64,000 nucleotides of DNA from Maritalea mediterranea (GTDB lineage: Bacteria; Pseudomonadota; Alphaproteobacteria; Rhizobiales; Devosiaceae). The notes under the pieces were generated by a model. It saw only the letters and a list, made by a program, of their open reading frames with translations. It was not told where the DNA came from and ran no database searches. Position numbers and translations under genes: made by a program. Positions 53,694-64,000 of the stretch are shown here, one piece after another. Positions within the stretch are counted from its first letter, which is position 1, and each line of letters begins with the position of its first letter. The stretch spans positions 248,001 to 312,000 of the forward strand of contig NZ_JAKGTI010000002.1 in the NCBI RefSeq assembly GCF_021568695.1, written 5' to 3'.

Positions 53694-53843
53694 TTAGAAG
53701 CCGTTTGTGTGATCATATGAACCGAGCAGATGACGATAAGACTTTGTCGCCACATATTCTTTCTGCTCACGCGGATCATGAAAATCACGTGTTTTGGACA
53801 TTGCGCTCACGAAATTTTGGAAAAAGGTTTTGGTCGCAGACAT
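53694..53843 (-). CDS. 49-residue microprotein, paralogue of the next
   Basis: A short ORF below the usual length cut-off. It starts MSATKTFFQNFVSAMSKTRD and ends SYRHLLGSYDHTNGF. The ribosome site is only modest (AGGTG 7 bases upstream). It is rich in aromatic and basic residues, without a signal or membrane segment. The block F-x-N-x3-A-M-x3-R is shared with the 39-residue ORF directly upstream (53884-54003), suggesting a small gene duplication. I do not recognise the family; it is not a clear DUF1127 protein, though size and setting are similar. Confidence 0.6.
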   Translation of the reverse strand: MSATKTFFQNFVSAMSKTRDFHDPREQKEYVATKSYRHLLGSYDHTNGF

Positions 53844-53883
53844 TTTAAACACCTAGCTCAATAGAGGGCTCTGGGCCCATTTA

Positions 53884-54003
53884 TTATTTATAATTGCGAT
53901 CGTTTGCATTGAGAAAATGGTTGATATGGCGCTCAGCTTGCTTTGAGCGTGCAGCCACCATTGCGTCCAACATGTTACGGAAAAGGCCAGCTTTTTGTGT
54001 CAT
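53884..54003 (-). CDS. 39-residue microprotein
   Basis: Starts MTQKAGLFRNMLDAMVAARS and ends NHFLNANDRNYK. ATG 54003 has an excellent AAGGAG ribosome site 7 bases upstream, the best evidence that it is real; the frame is open further back to 54126 but without a site. Basic, probably one amphipathic helix. It shares the pattern F-x-N-x3-A-M-x3-R with the 49-residue ORF 40 bases downstream. The two together, with the prmA terminator, account for the 509-base gap between prmA and pepP. Function unknown. Confidence 0.65.
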   Translation of the reverse strand: MTQKAGLFRNMLDAMVAARSKQAERHINHFLNANDRNYK

Positions 54004-54184
54004 CGAAATTCTCCTTTGCAAATCGGATGCATCCACTTGCATCTCTCGATCTGTTGACCCAATGTAGCGCAGCAAAAAAATTTTAGTAGACCCTGCTTTC
54101 GCACTACAGCCATGCACAAAAAGCATGGCTGAGCCGTTTTTAGCAGCAACCTATGCGTGTCGGACCAAGAGGAACATGGGAACC

Positions 54185-56002
54185 ATGTCAGCCAAATCAA
54201 CAGCAAACAGATTTCAAACCTTTGAAGAGCGCGCCAACCCGGCGCTGGTGGCACCGCGGGTTGCCGCCCTGCGCAACCAGCTCAAATCTCATAAACTGGC
54301 CGCCTTCTTGGTGCCGCGGGCCGACGCCCATCGCGGGGAAAACGTGCCCGCAGGGGACGAACGTCTTGCTTATATGACCAGCTTTACCGGTTCTGCTGGC
54401 ATGGCCGTCGTGGCCCTGGAGAAGGCAGCATTGATCGTTGACGGTCGCTACACCTTGCAGGCACCGCAGCAAACCGACATCAACACCTTTGAAATTGTCG
54501 ATCTGAGCCCCACCGCCACAGCGGACTGGCTGACCAAGAACCTGAAAAAGGGCGACAAGGTTGGCTATGATGGTTGGCTGCACACACCCAAGGAAATCGC
54601 GGCGCTCGAAAAGAAATTGAGCGAAAAGGGCATAGAACTGGTCGAAGTACACAATCTGGTAGATGCGATTTGGGAAGACCGCCCCGCGCCGCCGACCAAC
54701 GATATCTATACGCTTGAAGACAGCCAAACCGGCAAAAACGCCGCCGACAAACTGGCCGAGATTCAAGCTAAAATGGTCGAGAAAAATGCCGACCATCTGG
54801 TGCTCACCCTGCCCGAGTCGACTAACTGGCTGTTGAACATTCGCGGCAGCGACATCTCCAACACGCCGGTGAGCCTCGGATTTGCCATAGTGCCACAACA
54901 TGGCGTCACTCGCTTCTTTGTGCAGCCCGCCAAAATCAATCCGGTTATTCAGGCCGAATTGAGCGACGTGACCGTGCTCGAGCCTATCGAAGAGCTGGAA
55001 GAAGCGCTCAAATCCATGATGACGGATAGTGTCTGGTTCGATGACGCGACAACGCCCATCAAATTGTTGAACATCGCCAAATCAGTGGGCGCAACAATTA
55101 TCACCGACAAGGACCCGGTGGTGATCGCCAAGGCCCGCAAAAACCCGGCCGAAATCGACGGCATGAAGGCAGCGCAAAAATCGGATGCCATCGCCATGGC
55201 AAAATTCCTTTCTTGGCTGGATGCAGAAGCGCCCAAGGGGGGACTTACCGAGATCGATATTGTTGAAAAGCTAGAGGATTGTCGGCGCGAGTCCAATGAA
55301 TTGCTGGACATCAGCTTTGAAACCATTTCCGGCTCCGGCCCCAATGGCGCCATTGTCCATTATCGCGTGACCGAGAACACCAACCGCACGCTCAATCCCG
55401 GCGAACTGATGCTGGTGGACAGCGGTGGCCAATATCGCAATGGCACCACAGACATCACCCGCACCATGGCCACCGGCGACACCACGGCTGAACAACGCAA
55501 GCATTTCACTTTGGTGCTCAAAGGCATGATCGCCTTAAGCCGCGTGCACTTTCACAAGGGTGCCACAGGGGCACATCTCGATGCGCTGGCCCGCCAGTTT
55601 CTGTGGAACGAGGGCTTGAACTATTTACACGGTACCGGCCACGGCGTCGGCGCATTGCTCGGCGTGCACGAAGGCCCATGCGGCATTTCACACGTCAATC
55701 ACAATGTGCTGGAGGAAGGCAATATCCTGTCCAACGAACCGGGGTTCTATCTTGAGGGTGAATATGGCATTCGCATTGAAAATCTGATCATGGTGGTGCC
55801 CAGTGAAAAGAACGAGAAGTTCTTGAAGTTTGACACCCTTACCTACACCCCCATCGATTTGCGGCTGATTGAAAAAGAGCTGATGACGCCGGACGAGATC
55901 GAATGGCTCAATGACTATCATCAGAAATGCTATGAACTGATTGCCGATCGTCTTGAAGATGACAAGAAAGAATGGTTGAAACAGGCAACGCGGGCCATCT
56001 AA
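54185..56002 (+). CDS. pepP: Xaa-Pro aminopeptidase (M24B)
   Basis: A 605-residue metallo-aminopeptidase that removes the first residue before proline. Two N-terminal creatinase-like domains (about 15-310) precede the pita-bread catalytic domain. Metal ligands are seen in order: LMLVDSGGQYRNGTTDITRTM (two aspartates), GTGHGVGALLGVHEGPCGIS (histidine), ILSNEPGFYLEGEYGIRIENL (two glutamates). The length matches the long eukaryote-like form. ATG 54185 is chosen; ATG 54176 with GAGG just before it is an alternative. Divergent from the microprotein genes. Confidence 0.92.
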   Translation: MSAKSTANRFQTFEERANPALVAPRVAALRNQLKSHKLAAFLVPRADAHRGENVPAGDERLAYMTSFTGSAGMAVVALEKAALIVDGRYTLQAPQQTDINTFEIVDLSPTATADWLTKNLKKGDKVGYDGWLHTPKEIAALEKKLSEKGIELVEVHNLVDAIWEDRPAPPTNDIYTLEDSQTGKNAADKLAEIQAKMVEKNADHLVLTLPESTNWLLNIRGSDISNTPVSLGFAIVPQHGVTRFFVQPAKINPVIQAELSDVTVLEPIEELEEALKSMMTDSVWFDDATTPIKLLNIAKSVGATIITDKDPVVIAKARKNPAEIDGMKAAQKSDAIAMAKFLSWLDAEAPKGGLTEIDIVEKLEDCRRESNELLDISFETISGSGPNGAIVHYRVTENTNRTLNPGELMLVDSGGQYRNGTTDITRTMATGDTTAEQRKHFTLVLKGMIALSRVHFHKGATGAHLDALARQFLWNEGLNYLHGTGHGVGALLGVHEGPCGISHVNHNVLEEGNILSNEPGFYLEGEYGIRIENLIMVVPSEKNEKFLKFDTLTYTPIDLRLIEKELMTPDEIEWLNDYHQKCYELIADRLEDDKKEWLKQATRAI

Positions 56003-56045
56003 CTCAGCAAAAAGGCACGCATAATTCTCCGCGACGGGCTTTTCT

Positions 56046-57227
56046 ATGCGTGCCTTTTTTGAGCTTTTCAGCATCTTTCTGAAACTGGGCCTCACCTCCT
56101 TTGGCGGCCCCGTGGCCCATTTGGGCTATTTTCGCACGGAATTTGTGGACCGGCGCAAATGGTTTGATGATGCGCAATATGCGGATGTGGTGGCGCTGTG
56201 CCAATTTCTGCCTGGCCCTGCCAGCTCGCAGGTCGGCTTCGCCATCGGCGTGCAACGCGGCGGCATTGTTGGCGGCATCGCCGCTTTTCTGGGCTTCACC
56301 CTTCCCTCGATCATCATACTGTTGAGCTTCGCGGCGGCCATCCCGCTTTTGCAAGGCGATCTCGGCCGGGGCCTGATCCGCGGCTTGAAACTGATGGCTG
56401 TCGCGATTGTGGCCCACGCAGTGCTGGGCATGGCCCAAAGCCTCGCCAACACCACACAAAAGGCGCTCATCGCGGCAGGCGCTTTAATCCTCTGCATGTT
56501 GTTGACGGGATTTGTCGGGCAAATCCTGGCCATCCTACTCGGCGCAATCATGGGCTTTCTGATTTTGGAAGCTCCTGCCGCCCAAGCGCAAAACAACGAA
56601 CAGGCCACACGTTTCGCATGGTCACACGCCACGGCCATCGCCAGCTTCTTCATCCTGCTTATTGCCCTGCCCCTTCTCGCCGTGAGCACGAACCAAACTG
56701 CATTCGCACTGGCCGATATTTTTTACCGGGCCGGTGCCTTGGTGTTTGGCGGCGGCCATGTGGTGTTGCCGCTGCTGCAAGCTGAAATGGTGCCCGAATT
56801 TCTAGACCAGAACCTGTTCCTTGCCGGTTATGGCGCCACCCAGGCCCTGCCCGGTCCCATCTTTTCCTTCGCCAGCTATCTTGGCGCCATGGCCATCGAC
56901 ACACCATTGGTTGGTGTCCTGATTGGCGCTACCGCCATCTTCGTACCCGGCTTTTTGCTCACCTATGGCGCCCTGCCGATCTGGCAAGGGCTGCGGACTA
57001 ATCAAATCGCCCGCAAAGCGTTGCTCGGCACCAATGCGGCAGTGGTTGGCCTGCTCGCGGCGGCGCTGATCAATCCAATAGCACTGCAGGCCCTCACCCA
57101 ACCGCTGGATTGGGCTATTGCCCTAATCGGTTTTACTATTCTGTGGAAACTAAAATGGCCCGCATGGATGCTGGTGTTGGCCGGTGGCGCAACCGGCGCG
57201 CTGTTTGCGCTTATTGGTCTATATTAG
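56046..57227 (+). CDS. chrA: chromate transporter (two-domain CHR family)
   Basis: A 393-residue membrane protein made of two homologous halves, each with several membrane segments. The first half begins FFELFSIFLKLGLTSFGGPVAHLGYFRTEFVDRRKWFDDAQYADVVALCQFLPGPASSQVGFAIG, the CHR signature; the second has FYRAGALVFGGGHVVLPLLQAEMV...FLAGYGATQALPGPIFSFASYLGAM. ChrA proteins export chromate; relatives may carry sulfate-like anions. Its last bases overlap the converging azlD stop. Confidence 0.9.
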   Translation: MRAFFELFSIFLKLGLTSFGGPVAHLGYFRTEFVDRRKWFDDAQYADVVALCQFLPGPASSQVGFAIGVQRGGIVGGIAAFLGFTLPSIIILLSFAAAIPLLQGDLGRGLIRGLKLMAVAIVAHAVLGMAQSLANTTQKALIAAGALILCMLLTGFVGQILAILLGAIMGFLILEAPAAQAQNNEQATRFAWSHATAIASFFILLIALPLLAVSTNQTAFALADIFYRAGALVFGGGHVVLPLLQAEMVPEFLDQNLFLAGYGATQALPGPIFSFASYLGAMAIDTPLVGVLIGATAIFVPGFLLTYGALPIWQGLRTNQIARKALLGTNAAVVGLLAAALINPIALQALTQPLDWAIALIGFTILWKLKWPAWMLVLAGGATGALFALIGLY

Positions 57228-57544
57228 ATCAAGCCAAACAGGCTGCGCAGGACCACAACAGAAATGACACCGACAACCACAACCGCCCAAAGCGGCAAGC
57301 GGAACGCCACTAACAGCGTGATCAATGCAGCCAGACTTTCAGCTGGGCCGGTGGCCAAAATGGTGGGTGCAATCACCGCCATCAGCACAGCAGCAGGCAC
57401 CGCCTCCAAAGCGGCTCGGGCACGGCCCTCAATGGTGAAAAACCGTACAATCACCAAACCCGCAACACGGGTGAAATAAGTCACCAGCCCCATGCCGAGA
57501 ATGGTGGCCAGAACCATTGGGTCAACGCTAAACACTTCAGCCAC
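57224..57544 (-). CDS. azlD: AzlD-family branched-chain amino acid exporter subunit
   Basis: A 106-residue membrane protein with about four hydrophobic segments (DPMVLATILGMGLVTYFTRVAGLVIVRFF, VPAAVLMAVIAPTILA, LAALITLLVAFRL, AVVVVGVISVVVLRSL). The pattern TYFTRVAG...AVPAAVL is typical of AzlD. The GTG start at 57544 overlaps the azlC stop, so the two subunits are made together. With AzlC it should export branched-chain amino acids, which would balance the biosynthesis genes elsewhere in the window. Confidence 0.85.
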   Translation of the reverse strand: MAEVFSVDPMVLATILGMGLVTYFTRVAGLVIVRFFTIEGRARAALEAVPAAVLMAVIAPTILATGPAESLAALITLLVAFRLPLWAVVVVGVISVVVLRSLFGLI

Positions 57545-58274
57545 GGTCCAGTGCTCCCTTATACTCTTCAGGATCAGCCGTGAACGCGCCCACCAACATG
57601 CCCGCCACCGCGCCTGCCGCGATATACCACGCGCCGTCCACATAGGTCTTGGTGAGGATCGCAGCGGCCCCGCTGGCCGCCAGCACCATGGCGGTACTCT
57701 TGCCCTTCCAGAACCCCACGATCAGGCCGATGAAAATGGCGGGAAAGGCAAAATCAAGCCCATATTGTGCCGGGTCGAGGTCGACAAACATTTTGCCCAG
57801 CAACGCGCCAATGGCGGTCATCAACACCCAATTGAGATAGAACGGCGTCACCAGCCCCATATAAAAGGCAAAGCTGAGATGTTGTTTACGCCCGCGATGT
57901 TCGGAGAGGGCCCAAATCTCATCGGCGAGAAACATATAAGCGATCATCTGCTTGCCCCACCCCATATGCCGGGTCTTTAGGCCGAGCGACGCGCTCATCA
58001 GAATATGGCGCACATTCACCAGCAAGGCAGACAGAATAATCGCCGCCCAGGGCACCGGACTGGCCCAAAAATCAATGGCGACAAATTGCGAGCCGCCCGC
58101 AAACACCACGGCGCTCATCAAGCCCACTTCCAAAGGGCTCAAGCCCTTTTGCGCGGCCAACCCGCCAAACACCAAAGAGATTGGCACCATAGCCACCAGA
58201 AGCGGCGCGATATGCTTGATTCCGGCAATATAATCGCTGTCGCGCAGGGGCATGTCACCACTGATCTCACTCAT
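57537..58274 (-). CDS. azlC: AzlC-family branched-chain amino acid exporter subunit
   Basis: A 245-residue membrane protein with about seven to eight membrane segments. Family landmarks: IKHIAPLLVAMVPISLVFGGLAAQKGLSPLEVGLMSAVVFAGGSQFVAIDFW, LLVNVRHILMSASL and MFLADEIWAL. The frame is open to 58400; ATG 58274 is the natural N-terminus. It lies 13 bases downstream of an AraC-type regulator on the same strand, which likely controls it. Confidence 0.88.
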   Translation of the reverse strand: MSEISGDMPLRDSDYIAGIKHIAPLLVAMVPISLVFGGLAAQKGLSPLEVGLMSAVVFAGGSQFVAIDFWASPVPWAAIILSALLVNVRHILMSASLGLKTRHMGWGKQMIAYMFLADEIWALSEHRGRKQHLSFAFYMGLVTPFYLNWVLMTAIGALLGKMFVDLDPAQYGLDFAFPAIFIGLIVGFWKGKSTAMVLAASGAAAILTKTYVDGAWYIAAGAVAGMLVGAFTADPEEYKGALDRG

Positions 58275-58287
58275 TCTTCGATCCAAT

Positions 58288-59148
58288 CTAAGCGATATTG
58301 CGGTAGGCCCCGGGGGCGACACCAATGCGTTTTTTAAAGTGGCGATTAAGATGGCTTTGATCGTAAAAGCCGCAATCAAATGCCACTTGGGTTGGTTCAA
58401 CGCCCTGCGCCAATTGCGCCCGCGCCTGTCGCACCCGCACGTCAGTCAAAAATGAATGCGGCGTCTGCCCCATATGTTTGGCGAATACACGCACCAGATA
58501 GCTTTTGGACATGCCCGAGAGGGCGCAAAGCTGGTCCAGATCCACTTCTTCATCATAATGCGCCCGCATATAATCGCACATATCGCGCACGGCTTTGGGC
58601 GCCCGCCCCACAACGGGCTCCTTACGCCAGCTGCCATAGCGGCCAATCACTTGGCCCAGCGCCAAATAAATTGCCTCATCCTTTTCCAGCGGATCAAGGC
58701 TTTGCTCCAATTGCGCATGCAGGCGCAGTAAATGCTCGGCCAGCGTATCGTCTTGCACCATTAACTGTTTGAAAAACAGGCTACCACGCCCGGGCGCAAC
58801 ACCGGGCAAATCCCGCGCCACCTTATGCATCAGCTCGACTGAGGGATAAAGCATGCGATAGCTATAGCCGCCCGCCATAGGTCGCCCGTCATGCACTTCT
58901 TCCGGATTAAGCATAAAGACAGAGCCGGGCCCGCCGATCGATTCATTGCCCTTCAGCTTGTGCTGTTGCTGGCCGGAAACAATCGCCCCGATCACAAAGG
59001 TATCATGGGTATGCGGTGCATAGGTGTGGGTGCGGAAAGTCGCGGTGAGACATTCCAAATCGCAATGCCGCGCCTCGCGCCAAAATTTGGCACGTTCCCC
59101 TGAGAATAACTCCGTCGCCGTAGCGGTTTCCTGCGTTTGTAGATCCAT
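58288..59148 (-). CDS. AraC-family transcriptional regulator
   Basis: A 286-residue regulator with an N-terminal AraC cupin-like ligand domain (TFRTHTYAPHTHDTFVIGAIVSGQQQHKLKGNESIGGPGSVFMLNPEEVHDGRP) and a C-terminal double helix-turn-helix (VDLDQLCALSGMSKSYLVRVFAKHMGQTPHSFLTDVRVRQARAQLAQGVEPTQVAFDCGFYDQSHLNRHFKKRIGVAPGAYR). Regulators of this type are commonly placed next to azlCD. The ligand might be a branched-chain amino acid, which is inference. Confidence 0.92.
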   Translation of the reverse strand: MDLQTQETATATELFSGERAKFWREARHCDLECLTATFRTHTYAPHTHDTFVIGAIVSGQQQHKLKGNESIGGPGSVFMLNPEEVHDGRPMAGGYSYRMLYPSVELMHKVARDLPGVAPGRGSLFFKQLMVQDDTLAEHLLRLHAQLEQSLDPLEKDEAIYLALGQVIGRYGSWRKEPVVGRAPKAVRDMCDYMRAHYDEEVDLDQLCALSGMSKSYLVRVFAKHMGQTPHSFLTDVRVRQARAQLAQGVEPTQVAFDCGFYDQSHLNRHFKKRIGVAPGAYRNIA

Positions 59149-59250
59149 ATGCCCAGCCTAGCCGATCAGAGGCGCAAGTCTTGGACAAAATTGCACCCCT
59201 GTCTAGAGCTGCGCTTCGCCAAATGCTGATGGCGCAATCAATTCTGGTGA

Positions 59251-63032
<3,782 letters not shown>

Positions 63033-63073
63033 GCCCGAAAAACCCATATTTAGGCCGCCAAGGCACCTATGGG

Positions 63074-63925
63074 TTAGCTGTTGAGCGATCCTGCCAGCCA
63101 GCTACCCTCGTTCACCTCAGGGGCCAAACCCTGCTTTTGCAGCAGCTTATACGCATCCTGATACCATTCGCTAGAGGGATAGTTGTGCCCCAGCACCGCA
63201 GCAGCAGTTTGCGCTTCTTGTACCAGTCCTAACGCCATATAGGCTTCGGTCAAGCGCAACAGCGCCTCTTCCACATGTGTTGAGGTCTGATGATCCTCAA
63301 CAACGGTGCGGAAACGGTTGATCGCACCTGTATATTGCTTATTGCCCAGATAATAGCGGCCCACCGACATTTCCTTGCCTGCCAACTGATCTCTGGCGAT
63401 CAGAATGCGTTCTTTGGCGTCTTTGGCATAACGGCTGTCCGGATAATTATTAATGATCGTCTGGAACGTCGCAATCGCATCTTCAGCTGTTTGCTGATCC
63501 CGGGTCAGATCCTTGATCCGGTTATATTGCGAGGCCCCTTTCAGATATAAGGCATATGGCGCCTCTGATGAAGACGGATAGAGTGCCAGGAACCGATCCG
63601 CCGCCAGAATGGTGCGGTCATAGTCGCCCAAACGGAAATAGATGAAAGTGGTCATCATCCGGGAACGCTCTGTAAACTCTGAGTATGGATGCTGCCGCTC
63701 TAGCTTTTCAAAGCTCTCTAGCGCAGATTTATACCGATCGCGCTCCATAAAGTCGATCGCTTGATCATAAAGAGTTTCGGCAGGAATGATTTCTTCTTCG
63801 GTAATTTTTGGCTTACCAAAAAGGCTCATGCCAGCGCAGCCTGTCAATGTTGTTGCTAACGCGCCAACAATCACTGCCCGCATCAATGTTTTTGCAACGC
63901 CATTTTGAAGGTTTGCAATACCCAT
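63074..63925 (-). CDS. bamD: outer-membrane assembly lipoprotein BamD
   Basis: Essential part of the BAM complex that inserts beta-barrel proteins. The 283-residue product has a lipoprotein signal ending LTGCAG (cysteine near residue 31) and then TPR repeats: EEIIPAETLYDQAIDFMERDRYKSALESFEKLERQHPYSEFTERSRMM, LAADRFLALYPSSSEAPYALYLKGASQY and further. Start ATG 63925 is chosen; the frame is open to 63958. First gene of bamD-recN-ligA. Confidence 0.94.
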   Translation of the reverse strand: MGIANLQNGVAKTLMRAVIVGALATTLTGCAGMSLFGKPKITEEEIIPAETLYDQAIDFMERDRYKSALESFEKLERQHPYSEFTERSRMMTTFIYFRLGDYDRTILAADRFLALYPSSSEAPYALYLKGASQYNRIKDLTRDQQTAEDAIATFQTIINNYPDSRYAKDAKERILIARDQLAGKEMSVGRYYLGNKQYTGAINRFRTVVEDHQTSTHVEEALLRLTEAYMALGLVQEAQTAAAVLGHNYPSSEWYQDAYKLLQKQGLAPEVNEGSWLAGSLNS

Positions 63926-63982
63926 AATTAAAACGCCTTTATCAACCGAAGCCCACACTTTACATCCGATGTAGGGAGGAAA

Positions 63983-64000
63983 ATGAACGAAACTAAGGCA
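63983..64000 (+). CDS. possible gene start at window edge
   Basis: AGGGAGGAAA is followed directly by ATG at 63983 reading MNETKA to the edge. The ribosome site is strong, but only six codons are visible, so this is a weak call. It would be divergent from bamD. Confidence 0.3.

Overview
The window comes from an alphaproteobacterial chromosome, most likely of the order Rhizobiales (Hyphomicrobiales); I cannot name the genus. Three things point there. The blocks thyA - MazG-like - folA - hflK - hflC - DUF2065 - Do-type protease // serB / miaA, and bamD-recN-ligA, are orders I know from that group. The tmRNA gene is of the circularly permuted, two-piece alphaproteobacterial type. An SspB-alpha adaptor lies next to it. 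GC looks moderate (roughly 50-55%, not counted). I saw no prophage, insertion sequence, CRISPR array or tRNA gene, so this is mostly core chromosome.

Layout. 1-11 kb: acetyl-CoA synthetase (cut by the left edge), a GNAT enzyme overlapping a tiny NrtS-type membrane protein, cardiolipin synthase, a FemAB-like transferase, nagB with its GntR regulator, an XRE-cupin regulator divergent from a GAF protein, an MscS channel, an aldo/keto reductase and msrA. 11-17.4 kb: leuA behind a leader-peptide region, a PhzF protein, ilvC, a TetR regulator with a perfect operator, and metY. 17.5-24.5 kb: a membrane GGDEF-EAL protein with a damaged EAL site, an M32 carboxypeptidase, a universal stress protein with an FNR/FixK box, an FMN reductase, pdxJ and a histidine phosphatase. 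24.6-31 kb: ilvBN behind an attenuator, an M20 peptidase, YbaK, a secreted DUF4329 protein, a tautomerase locus with an in-frame stop, and miaA. 31-37.5 kb: serB, protease, hflCK, folA and thyA. 38.6-39.8 kb: ssrA, sspB and a ribbon-helix-helix protein. 39.8-50.3 kb: a large AsmA protein, a CLC protein, a VOC/TetR pair with twin operators, an oxidoreductase and a phytase-like exported protein. 50.4-64 kb: uvrD, prmA, two microproteins, pepP, chromate transporter, azlCD with an AraC regulator, ligA, recN and bamD.

How the genes fit together. Branched-chain amino acid synthesis is the main theme (leuA, ilvC, ilvBN, plus the azlCD exporter). It shows two different leader-peptide controls. ilvBN has a classical transcription attenuator: a 17-residue peptide with a Leu-Val-Leu-Val-Ile run, a pause hairpin and an intrinsic terminator. 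leuA has a 36-residue leader ending in a cluster of Leu codons (CTA-rich). There the cluster itself is perfectly complementary to the leuA Shine-Dalgarno region, which suggests control of translation rather than termination. The second theme is protein quality control: tmRNA next to the adaptor that delivers its tag to ClpXP, HflKC and a Do protease.

The observations I would follow up first are the leuA leader, the ssrA-sspB pair, the two tandem microproteins downstream of prmA, the nonsense codon in the tautomerase, the channel-like residue in the CLC protein, and the 35-bp periodic repeats after leuA.
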